14,327 nucleotides of DNA from Desulfobacterales bacterium (GCA_020052975.1 JAGVOC010000297.1:1-14327); one strand, 5' to 3'; numbered from the stretch's first letter, positions 1-6,188 are shown. The notes: generated by a model not told the origin, from the letters alone. Numbers and translations are program-made.

Positions 1-20
1 CCACCAGAGGTAAAAAACAG

Positions 21-49
21 TTGAAAAAAAGTCAAGAAAAGGGTATAAT
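21..49 (+). promoter_or_regulatory. Sigma-70-type promoter for the first gene
   Basis: The -35 box TTGAAA (21-26) matches the consensus at five of six positions. It is followed by a 17-nt spacer and a perfect -10 box TATAAT (44-49). This predicts a transcript start near 56-57 and a leader of about 77 nt before the ATG at 134. It is the best promoter I could find by eye in the window and may drive all of module 1. No operator is obvious around it. Confidence 0.7.
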
Positions 50-133
50 ATTGACAATGTATTAGTTAGTGTCAAATGACCCCAATATTGCCTGACTTTC
101 AGAGTCGCCAAGTTTTGGAAAGGAGGTGCTCAC

Positions 134-289
134 ATGCCATACCACAAGTGTTATAAGTGTGGAACTACTGAACAAAGTGGAGCTGCTTTTAGACGATGCA
201 ATAAATGTGGTGCTGAATATTGCTATAAACACTCCTCGGAAGGACAGAGATGTCCTGAGTGCGGAAAAGGTTTTCTCCATAAGCCATAA
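134..289 (+). CDS. 51-residue cross-brace zinc-finger protein (AN1/FYVE-like spacing)
   Basis: The start is fixed by a strong Shine-Dalgarno AAAGGAGGTG (119-128) ending 5 nt before the ATG. The 51-residue product is almost entirely a zinc-binding unit with eight potential ligands: C6, C9, C22, C25, C30, H33, C40 and C43. The spacing is C-x2-C-x12-C-x2-C-x4-C-x2-H-x6-C-x2-C. The 4-2-4-2 order and the x4 between the second and third pairs are seen in cross-brace fingers such as FYVE. The first six ligands also fit the AN1 consensus, which ends H-x5-H-x-C rather than H-x6-C-x2-C. Two zinc ions are therefore expected. There is no signal peptide or membrane segment. A role in protein or nucleic-acid binding is plausible but not shown. 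It is the first gene of module 1 and is followed by a palindromic repeat. Confidence 0.85.
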   Translation: MPYHKCYKCGTTEQSGAAFRRCNKCGAEYCYKHSSEGQRCPECGKGFLHKP

Positions 290-314
290 AGTAACATTAT
301 ATGTAAAATAATTC

Positions 315-452
315 ACCACGGATTTTCACGGAAGGACACTGAAAATATTTTATCACAGAAATACACGGAAATGCACGAAAAAGAAAAAAATATTATAAAA
401 ACCTTTGTACATTTTCATAAAATTCCGTGATATTCCGTGTCTTTCCGTGGTA
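315..452. repeat. CACGG inverted-repeat element, copy 1
   Basis: An imperfect palindromic element lies between the zinc-finger gene and the OB-like gene. The outer arms are ACCACGG (315-321) and CCGTGGT (445-451). The left arm carries CACGG-like boxes at 317, 327, 337, 354, 364 and 374, and the right arm has CCGTG boxes at 425, 435 and 445. Spacing is 10 bp apart from one 17-bp step. The asymmetric AT-rich core, including CATTTTCATAAAATTCC, recurs in copies 2 and 4 in the same orientation. The next Shine-Dalgarno starts about 11 bp after the right end. Confidence 0.85.
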
Positions 453-475
453 GTAAGCTTTAGAGGATAAATACA

Positions 476-781
476 ATGATAGAAATCACGGGTGAAGTTG
501 ATTACAAAGAATTCAGCCAGATGCAGCCGCCAGGCTTGATTTTGCCAAACCAAAAGGATTCTCGTTATATTCCTATCTTTAAGTTACGGCTATTAACTTC
601 AGACGGCAAGATTGTGCAGATATTGTTTAAGGGAGATATTCCAGGAGATGCAAATATTGGTGACCAGGTAACAGTAAAAGGTAATGATAAAGGTGGGGTA
701 ATCCGTGCCCTGAGCATATACAACAATACAACCAACTCCTGGGTTACACCTGGTCCAGGCTTTTTTGCTCGGCTTTTTTGA
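476..781 (+). CDS. Small OB-fold-like protein, function unknown
   Basis: This is a 101-residue soluble protein with no signal peptide or membrane segment. The start is supported by GAGGA (463-467) with an 8-nt spacer. Residues 31-90 alternate predicted strands and turns: IPIFKLRLLTSDGK, then VQILFKGD, then IGDQVTVKGNDKGGVIRA, then LSIYNNTTNSWV. The GDxVxVxG...GVIRAxxIxNxTT pattern is typical of small OB-fold domains, which often bind single-stranded nucleic acid or act as protein-interaction modules. That assignment rests on pattern recognition only. The C-terminus ends in an unusual GPGFFARLF tail, which could be a docking or sorting peptide. The gene sits between repeat copies 1 and 2 and immediately upstream of the HerA-like ATPase, so an accessory role to that ATPase is plausible. 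Confidence 0.7.
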   Translation: MIEITGEVDYKEFSQMQPPGLILPNQKDSRYIPIFKLRLLTSDGKIVQILFKGDIPGDANIGDQVTVKGNDKGGVIRALSIYNNTTNSWVTPGPGFFARLF

Positions 782-804
782 AATATTTAACTACGGGGAT
801 ATTT

Positions 805-920
805 TACCACGGATGGACACGGAGATACACGGAAAAATAAAGAAATATTATGGGAAAACCTCTGTATATTTTCATAAAATTCCGTGACACTCCGTGAAAT
901 TCCGTGAAATTTCCGTGGTA
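805..920. repeat. CACGG inverted-repeat element, copy 2
   Basis: This is the cleanest copy. The terminal inverted repeats are a perfect 9 bp, TACCACGGA (805-813) and TCCGTGGTA (912-920). CACGG boxes begin at 808, 818 and 828, and CCGTG boxes at 882, 892, 902 and 913, so spacing is one DNA turn. The core around 841-880 matches that of copies 1 and 4 in the same orientation. It starts 24 bp after the OB-like gene and ends 7 bp before the ATPase gene's ribosome-binding site. It would form a long hairpin in RNA. Confidence 0.9.
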
Positions 921-926
921 AATCAT

Positions 927-932
927 GGAGGA
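927..932 (+). promoter_or_regulatory. Ribosome-binding site that sets the ATPase start
   Basis: GGAGGA lies 8 nt before the ATG at 941 but only 2 nt before the in-frame TTG at 935. This spacing favours the ATG at 941 as the start of the HerA-like ATPase and removes two residues from the longest frame. Confidence 0.75.
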
Positions 933-940
933 TTTTGGTA

Positions 941-3900
941 ATGGACAACATCAGAAACCCTGGGACTAATCCTGATGAATATGGCAAGTTGGTTCAGCTT
1001 GTAGAAAGGCGAGATTTGGACATGGCAACTGATGTGGAGAGGGAGATTGCATCACAAGTATCTCGTCTATCCACCTTAGATAAAGGTAAATTTCAATTTA
1101 TCAGGATTCTAAGTATTGCCAGGACATTGCCTACCCAAAAAGCCGAAGCCGAAAGATATTTAATGGAAGATGTTATTTCAGGTCTTCACGGTTCAATGAC
1201 CCCTTTCGTTTATCTAATACTTGGTTCAAAATCCTATATAAATGTCTATCTTGGTATTCCCGCCAAACAGCCATCTTCTCAGTATTCTCTAACAGACAAC
1301 CTTGATGTCCTCATTAGTTCATTATGCAGCACATTTCCCAACATAGAGATAAAGACCTTAGATGACGATGAGGTTGAAAAGAATATTCATCAATTCTTTC
1401 GCACTTCTTGCCATTGTGGAATTATGACGGGTATTCCTACGCCCAAGATTGGAATAGAAGAATACGGCACCTATCAGATTGAACGATTACTGCGAGGGTT
1501 GTATCAGCAGGAATTTGGATATATGGTTATCTGTGACCCAATAGTTGACCATGAAATAATCAGGGCATTTGAGGATGTATCCTCAGAGATTAAGGATAAA
1601 TCAATCTTTGTAAAAGAATCACGGCAATATACCCAGACCACTCGCTTAACCCTTAGTGGCGAATCACTCAACAAAGAGGTCCAGTATTACATTGAACTTT
1701 TAGAAACTATTTTTGACAAATTGAAATTGGCAAAGGCACAAGGAATGTGGCGAACCACAACCTATTTTTTCTCTCCAAATCCTGCTACACTCGGTAGAAT
1801 GAAAAACTTGTTAAAGGGTGTCTTTGGTGGTGATAAATCTGTCCCTGAAACGATTAGAACATTAATCCTTACTGGAAACTACTCGAAAACACTGATTGAG
1901 CAATTCCGCCAACTTGAGGTTGAGTTGAATTATCATTCTTTAGGGATACAAGCAGGACATCCTCTACAGCGACTTATGAAATATAAGTTTATGACCCCGC
2001 TCAATTCCCGTGATTTAGCTACCTTAACCCACCTGCCAAAGGAAGAGATGCCGGGATACGATGTTAAGGACACTGCCAGATTTGGGGTTTGTTTGCCATC
2101 TAAACAGGAAGGAATCCATCTTAACATAGGTGAGGTGCTGGACAGGGGCTTATCCACAGGGAATTTCTGTTCTGTAAAGGTGACTGATTTAGTTAAACAT
2201 GGACTTATTGCAGGGGTTACCGGGAGTGGAAAGACCAATACCTGTTTTAATCTCTTATCTCAGCTTTGGAATGGTTCCACTCGTACACCTTTTTTAGTAA
2301 TTGAGCCGGCCAAAACCGAATATCGTGCCCTTTTAAGGGTAGATGGATTCCATGATATGCAGATATTTACCCTGGGAGATGAGACTACCTCTCAATTCAG
2401 GCTAAATCCCTTTGAGGTAATAGAAGGTGTTCAAATCCAATCGCATATTGACCATCTGAGGTCTGTTTTCAATGCCGCCTTTATAATGTATGCCCCGATG
2501 CCTTATGTCCTTGAACGATGCATTCATGAAGTTTATCAAGACAAAGGTTGGGATTTGACCAATAATAAGAATAGATATGCCCGGGATGAAAACTGCAAGG
2601 CAGACATCTTCCCTACCCTAACAGACCTTTACCAAAAGATAGATTCAGTTGTTAATAATCTTGGATATGAAGACAGGATAACGATGGATGTTAAAGCGGC
2701 TTTAAAGACTCGTATCGGAAGCCTTTGTATTGGCGGTAAGGGGGCAATGTTAGACACACGGCTATCAATACCAATAGAACTATTATTATCTAAACCCACT
2801 ATCCTTGAACTGCAATGTATTGGGGATGATGAAGAGAAATCATTTATTATTGGACTGCTTCTAACACGGCTTTATGAATTTCGAGAGGTTGAACACAAAA
2901 GGATGATAGTTATCCATGAGTTCAAACACCTTACCTTGATTGAAGAGGCTCACAGATTATTAACCAGGACTTCGCCGGATTCTGGAAATTTAGAGGTTGT
3001 CGGCACGAAGGCAAAGGGAGTTGAATCCTTTTGTAATATCCTTTCTGAAATTCGGGCATTTGGAGAGGGGATACTAATTGCCGAGCAGATTCCGTCCAAG
3101 TTAGCCGCTGATGCCATTAAAAATAGCAATCTTAAGATTATGCACCGACTTGTAGCCAAAGACGATCGAGATTTTTTAGGTTCTACGATGAATCTGTCCG
3201 AGGAACAAAATAACTATGTTTCAATAATCGAAACAGGAGAAGCGGTTGTCTTTTGTGAGGGATTCCATGAACCCTTTTTAGTCAAGGTGCCTTATTTCCC
3301 TGATGTTAGCCGGATTCAGGCAGGAACAACACCAGGCGATGCCGAGGTCAGGCAATTTATGTCAAAATCATTGCTTGCTCTTGACTATGTCTATGCTAAA
3401 CAAAAAGGATGTGTATCCTGTCAAAATAAGTGCAAGTATTTAGACATAGCAAAGCGTATTTTAGACGCACCTGAACCCAAGAGGGCTTTTACAAGGTATC
3501 TCTTGGCCGCAATAGAGAATAAAGATGCTGTTACATCCAAATATAGTTACTTGAAAGATATTGTGCTTCGTGAAATCTCTGCTCTTTTACTTACTCCAGA
3601 TGAAATAGAAGGGATTATGTTTTGTTTCTTTATCAATGCAGGAAGCCAATTTTTCAGGCACAAGCGAGAGCTATACAAAATATCTTCTCCTGAAATCAGC
3701 CCTTTGCTCGATTGCTACTTTAATACGATCAACTCCTTGTTTGCCGTAAAAATCAAGACACAATTATCGCTGGAAGCCGAAAGACAGGTTGAACGGTTCC
3801 AGCAATTGTATCAGGAAATACTTCAGATTGAAACAGGTCCCTTTCCTGGCTGCAATGAGTTTTGTAAGCACAAATGCCTGTTTAGATTCGAGGTAGAGCA

Positions 3901-4156
3901 AATTATAAAGAATCCTTCTATTGGCAACGGCTTACTTGCGGCTATAAAATCCGGGCCTGATTCAAGAGCAAATGTCAGGAATTTTTGTCTTCAGGTCGCC
4001 AGAGGAATTACTCTTGGGAATAGCCCTGAATTTATCGAAAATATTGCCCTTTGTTTCTTCATTCAAGTATCCATTCAGTGGAGTGTAGAAGAGATTCTGG
4101 CTAATATAAGACAATGGTTTCTGTGTAAGAGTTCACCACTGAAAGACACGGAATAA
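941..4156 (+). CDS. HerA/FtsK-type P-loop ATPase with C-terminal cysteine clusters
   Basis: This is a 1071-residue cytosolic-looking protein with no signal peptide. Residues 1-400 include a YINVYLGI segment and a CHC motif (157-159). The ATPase core begins with the Walker A motif GVTGSGKT (425-432), followed by FLVIEPAKTEYRALL, a typical HerA/DUF87-like stretch. The Walker B region LTLIEEAH (664-671) uses Glu-Glu where HerA proteins usually have Asp-Glu. An LIAEQIPSKL segment and a GEAVVFCEG strand complete the fold. After the core, about 270 residues carry CxxCxxxC (C824, C827, C831) and CxxxCxxxC (C971, C975, C979), which could bind zinc or an iron-sulfur cluster. HerA-family members are hexameric pumps or translocases acting on DNA or protein. 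No NurA nuclease or Sir2 partner is present. The final residues, SPLKDTE, are encoded by repeat copy 3. The substrate is unknown. Confidence 0.88.
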   Translation: MDNIRNPGTNPDEYGKLVQLVERRDLDMATDVEREIASQVSRLSTLDKGKFQFIRILSIARTLPTQKAEAERYLMEDVISGLHGSMTPFVYLILGSKSYINVYLGIPAKQPSSQYSLTDNLDVLISSLCSTFPNIEIKTLDDDEVEKNIHQFFRTSCHCGIMTGIPTPKIGIEEYGTYQIERLLRGLYQQEFGYMVICDPIVDHEIIRAFEDVSSEIKDKSIFVKESRQYTQTTRLTLSGESLNKEVQYYIELLETIFDKLKLAKAQGMWRTTTYFFSPNPATLGRMKNLLKGVFGGDKSVPETIRTLILTGNYSKTLIEQFRQLEVELNYHSLGIQAGHPLQRLMKYKFMTPLNSRDLATLTHLPKEEMPGYDVKDTARFGVCLPSKQEGIHLNIGEVLDRGLSTGNFCSVKVTDLVKHGLIAGVTGSGKTNTCFNLLSQLWNGSTRTPFLVIEPAKTEYRALLRVDGFHDMQIFTLGDETTSQFRLNPFEVIEGVQIQSHIDHLRSVFNAAFIMYAPMPYVLERCIHEVYQDKGWDLTNNKNRYARDENCKADIFPTLTDLYQKIDSVVNNLGYEDRITMDVKAALKTRIGSLCIGGKGAMLDTRLSIPIELLLSKPTILELQCIGDDEEKSFIIGLLLTRLYEFREVEHKRMIVIHEFKHLTLIEEAHRLLTRTSPDSGNLEVVGTKAKGVESFCNILSEIRAFGEGILIAEQIPSKLAADAIKNSNLKIMHRLVAKDDRDFLGSTMNLSEEQNNYVSIIETGEAVVFCEGFHEPFLVKVPYFPDVSRIQAGTTPGDAEVRQFMSKSLLALDYVYAKQKGCVSCQNKCKYLDIAKRILDAPEPKRAFTRYLLAAIENKDAVTSKYSYLKDIVLREISALLLTPDEIEGIMFCFFINAGSQFFRHKRELYKISSPEISPLLDCYFNTINSLFAVKIKTQLSLEAERQVERFQQLYQEILQIETGPFPGCNEFCKHKCLFRFEVEQIIKNPSIGNGLLAAIKSGPDSRANVRNFCLQVARGITLGNSPEFIENIALCFFIQVSIQWSVEEILANIRQWFLCKSSPLKDTE

Positions 4157-4243
4157 CACGGAAAAGAATTTTAGATTTTAGATTGCGGATTTAAAATCCA
4201 AAATTTTCTTAATTCAGTGTCTTTCCGTGAAAAGTCTGTGGTA
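4133..4243. repeat. CACGG inverted-repeat element, copy 3 (divergent core)
   Basis: The left arm has CACTG at 4137 and CACGG at 4147 and 4157. The right arm has CAGTG at 4215, CCGTG at 4225 and CTGTG at 4236. The 10-11 bp phasing matches the other copies. The left arm overlaps the last 24 bp of the ATPase gene and provides its TAA stop at 4154-4156. The conserved core of copies 1, 2 and 4 is missing and an unrelated AT-rich palindromic stretch takes its place. Confidence 0.8.
4167..4205. repeat. AT-rich palindromic insert inside repeat copy 3
   Basis: This short stretch replaces the usual core. It is flanked by AATTTT (4167-4172) and AAAATT (4200-4205). Inside are two tandem ATTTTAG heptamers and the inverted pair GGATTT/AAATCC (4187-4199, one-base loop). 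It looks like a second small interspersed repeat nested in the first. Whether it recurs elsewhere in the genome cannot be seen here. Confidence 0.5.
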
Positions 4244-4284
4244 AATTATTCTGTTTCTGTTGGAATAAAAGGAGGAAGATATCC

Positions 4285-5100
4285 ATGAAAGAAATAGACC
4301 CAACAAAGGATGGAATTTCCAAAGAGGTAGCTGAGCCTATCGAAAAAAGACGGATAAATACATTCGATGATATAGCTAATTCACCTGACAGCCACCGGCG
4401 GATGGAGACCTTCGATGATATAGCCAGGCAGGGGAAGTCGAAAGATTCTATCAGGACATTTGATGATATCGCTGTGTCTGATAAACGCCAGCCCACCGAA
4501 AGTCAACGGTTTGATGAGGCAGGGGAAAAATTACGGCAGAATGATTGGCTAAAACCTGAAAACTGGAAAAAATTAAATGATACAGAGAAAAGGGTAGCCT
4601 TAGAAAGAGCAGGTAGGCAACTATCTGATGGATACCATCATCCAGATCCGCCTCTCTTTGTAATTTCTGACAAGGACGAGGGGAAAAACTCATTAGGGGT
4701 TTATGGAGATGGATACTCTTATGATAAAAGAAGCGATAAGATTGTCGGCAGTGACTACAGAATTGAGCTAAACAAGGATGGTGAGACAAGGTGTGGAGGA
4801 AAGCTCTTTGGAGACGACCCAAAAGAAGCACTCCACACTTATTCCCATGAATTCAGGCATAGTTATCAGTACGAACAGGCAAACAGGTTTGGAAATGGAT
4901 TTCATACTGATAACCCAGAGCAAGCCAAAGAATGGGCAGAGAATCTGAGAGTGAGAGACTATAAACAGCCGCCAGATAAAAGCTTGGCAGAATCAGACCC
5001 TGAAAAATACAAGAGAGAATTTGCAGAATATGAAAATCAACCGGTGGAAAGGGATGCTAACCATTTTGCGGATGAGATAATAGACCGAATTTACAAGTAA
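4285..5100 (+). CDS. Predicted HExxH metallopeptidase with three N-terminal TFDDIA repeats
   Basis: This is a 271-residue hydrophilic protein. AAAAGGAGGAA (4267-4277) fixes the ATG. Residues 22-69 are three consecutive 16-residue units, each holding an identical TFDDIA hexapeptide (26-31, 42-47, 58-63). A charged linker follows. The C-terminal domain (about 115-271) has a strand-like region and then HTYSHEFRHSYQ, which contains a zincin HExxH motif (H188, E189, H192). Downstream, QPVERDANHFADE supplies E255 as the probable third zinc ligand, as in gluzincin-like peptidases and the DUF4157-like domains of injection-system and polymorphic-toxin proteins. There is no secretion signal. The repeats look like docking or sorting motifs ahead of an enzymatic domain, an architecture common in exported effectors, but export is inferred. 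It lies between repeat copies 3 and 4, downstream of the large ATPase. Confidence 0.8.
   Translation: MKEIDPTKDGISKEVAEPIEKRRINTFDDIANSPDSHRRMETFDDIARQGKSKDSIRTFDDIAVSDKRQPTESQRFDEAGEKLRQNDWLKPENWKKLNDTEKRVALERAGRQLSDGYHHPDPPLFVISDKDEGKNSLGVYGDGYSYDKRSDKIVGSDYRIELNKDGETRCGGKLFGDDPKEALHTYSHEFRHSYQYEQANRFGNGFHTDNPEQAKEWAENLRVRDYKQPPDKSLAESDPEKYKREFAEYENQPVERDANHFADEIIDRIYK
4348..4491 (+). repeat. Three in-frame 48-bp repeats encoding TFDDIA units
   Basis: Three contiguous 48-bp units encode residues 22-69 of the predicted metallopeptidase. The hexapeptide TFDDIA is invariant and recurs at exactly 16 residues, while the flanks vary (RRIN, RRME and DSIR before it). The DNA of the hexamer has drifted at third positions, for example ACATTCGATGATATAGCT against ACCTTCGATGATATAGCC. 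Conservation at the protein level with synonymous change suggests selection on the peptide rather than a fresh duplication. Confidence 0.9.
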
Positions 5101-5104
5101 AATT

Positions 5105-5261
5105 TACCACGGAGTTTTTTACCACGGAGATACACGGAAAGATAAAGAAATATCATAAAAAACCTTCATACATTTTCATAAAGTTCCATGCATTTTCTGT
5201 GAAATTTCCGTGGTAAAAAATTCCGTAACAATCCGTGGCAATTCGTGAAATTTCTGTGGTA
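5105..5261. repeat. CACGG inverted-repeat element, copy 4 (nested double)
   Basis: Two left termini, TACCACGGAG at 5105 and 5120, face two right termini, TTTCCGTGGTA (5204-5214) and TTTCTGTGGTA (5251-5261). The inner pair encloses the same core as copies 1 and 2 in the same orientation. The outer right arm has CCGTA, CCGTG, TCGTG and CTGTG boxes at 5223, 5233, 5243 and 5254. It begins 4 bp after the metallopeptidase stop codon. One element appears to have partly duplicated, or a second copy inserted around the first. Confidence 0.85.
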
Positions 5262-5284
5262 AACCAAATTAAGGGGATAGATTA

Positions 5285-5629
5285 ATGGGTTGTATGCATG
5301 CATTTTGGATGTGGGTGCCAATATTGATATTTAAAGCCATAGCCGCTATTTGTAGATGTCTCTGGACTTTTGTCTTATGGATTCTTCAAACCATTAGCGG
5401 TGTGCCGCTGTACTATTGCAAGCCGGAATTCTTAATCCCGGCCAAGATAATTGGGACAATAGGGATTCTTTTGCTCACTGGTGTAGTCTTTATTATTAGC
5501 CTTTCATCAGGTATAGATACCGATAGCCAGAATAACAATTCCATCCTTTGGACAATTTTTATGAATAGTGCTATCAGTTTCTTGTTATTATGGGGTAGTC
5601 GGATATTAATTAGAAAGGGAGCCGAATAA
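5285..5629 (+). CDS. Small polytopic membrane protein, unknown
   Basis: This is a 114-residue, strongly hydrophobic protein. The start follows AGGGG (5272-5276) with an 8-nt spacer. Three membrane segments are likely: about 10-37 (Trp-rich, with K17, C23, R24 and C25 interrupting it), 52-73 and 86-107. The C-terminus is a short basic tail, RILIRKGAE. Cysteines sit at 3, 23, 25 and 45, and CKPE follows the first segment. I do not recognise the family. The gene lies downstream of the zincin and 48 bp upstream of a second small membrane protein, so the two could form a pair that anchors, regulates or gives passage to products of module 1. That role is inferred from position only. Confidence 0.65.
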   Translation: MGCMHAFWMWVPILIFKAIAAICRCLWTFVLWILQTISGVPLYYCKPEFLIPAKIIGTIGILLLTGVVFIISLSSGIDTDSQNNNSILWTIFMNSAISFLLLWGSRILIRKGAE

Positions 5630-5677
5630 CAAAACTTCCTCTACGAAAAAGTGAAAAAAGAGGAGTCAATACTTTTT

Positions 5678-5836
5678 ATGATAGGTAACTTAATCGAATT
5701 TATAATCTTAGTCGCAGTGGTAAATTTCTTTTTGTATATGATTCTTGGAAGGTTTTCCTTTGGAAGACTGCTCATTTCCCCCTTGACAATCATTGCGGCG
5801 GTCTATATTGGATATAGGTTTTTAAGGAAAAGGTAA
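5678..5836 (+). CDS. Tiny two-TM membrane protein, unknown
   Basis: From the ATG at 5678 the product is 52 residues, with hydrophobic segments at about 5-23 and 31-46 and a basic RFLRKR tail. AGAGGAG (5659-5665) lies 12 nt upstream, which is a rather long spacer. An in-frame GTG at 5651 would add MKKEESILF, but no Shine-Dalgarno precedes it, so I prefer the ATG with limited certainty. The size and shape fit a small membrane subunit or a toxin-like peptide. Neither can be distinguished here. It is the last gene of module 1. Confidence 0.5.
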   Translation: MIGNLIEFIILVAVVNFFLYMILGRFSFGRLLISPLTIIAAVYIGYRFLRKR

Positions 5837-5894
5837 AGCTTGTAAAAAATTATACCCAAACAAACCATGTTTGCAAAAACTGTGCGTGTAACTT

Positions 5895-5943
5895 ACCACA
5901 AAGTTTTAATGATTTGCCACAGAGTTCGCAGGGGTCACAGAGA
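5895..5943. repeat. Degenerate CACAGAG-type interspersed repeat
   Basis: Boxes ACCACAAAG (5895), CCACAGAG (5917) and TCACAGAG (5935) run in one orientation with no facing right arm. They resemble half of a palindromic element related to, but distinct from, the CACGG elements upstream. It appears eroded. Confidence 0.4.
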
Positions 5944-5951
5944 TTTAATAG

Positions 5952-6188
5952 AAGCAGGAAATAAGGAATTTTTATCAAAGGGAAACGGAGGGAAAACGGG
6001 AAAAGGATTTAGAATTAAGTGAAAAACAAGGCTTTGGAATAGAAGAAATTCTGTGTTCACTTGCAAGCAATGTTGTTGTGGCAAGAATGATAGGAGACAA
6101 TTCTGAAACTAATTTATTGAGGAATAAGCAGTTACAAAAAAAATACAGAAAAAATAGGACAATCTTTGAAGATTGTGTTATTGTATGA
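5952..6188 (+). pseudogene. Start-less open frame, probable gene remnant
   Basis: A frame is open for 78 codons from just after the TAG at 5949 to a TGA at 6186-6188. It encodes a charged N-terminal half (RETEGKREKDLELSEKQG), then GIEEILCSLASNVVVARMIG and a basic tail. No ATG, GTG or TTG occurs in the first half, and the only later starts (a GTG and an ATG near the middle) lack a ribosome-binding site. This looks like the 3' part of a gene whose start was lost, perhaps through the adjacent repeat. I do not recognise the family, and a chance open frame in AT-rich DNA is possible. Confidence 0.3.
6159..6176. promoter_or_regulatory. Perfect 8+2+8 palindrome upstream of the Ycf46-like operon
   Basis: ACAATCTT-TG-AAGATTGT is a perfect inverted repeat whose right end lies 37 bp before the ATG at 6214. 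The size and symmetry suit an operator for a dimeric regulator. The two-base centre is too tight for a good RNA hairpin and no T-tract follows, so a terminator is unlikely. I could not identify a convincing -35/-10 pair around it. Confidence 0.5.

Noticed and set aside
51..56. Perfect TTGACA as an alternative -35 box
   Set aside because: There is no reasonable -10 box 16-18 nt downstream, while the TTGAAA/TATAAT pair just upstream has ideal spacing.
305..460. CRISPR-like periodicity in the CACGG repeats
   Set aside because: The period is 10-11 bp with inverted arms and no unique spacers, and there are no cas genes. It is a palindromic interspersed element.
941..4156. Type IV secretion or conjugation ATPase (VirB4/TraC-like)
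   Set aside because: No other conjugation or mating-pair genes are nearby, and the FLVIEPAKTEYR stretch and C-terminal layout fit HerA-type proteins better.
4285..5100. Extracellular contractile injection system, suggested by the DUF4157-like zincin and an AAA+ ATPase
   Set aside because: No tail sheath, tube, spike or baseplate genes are present, and the AAA+ protein matches Ycf46 rather than the injection-system ATPase.
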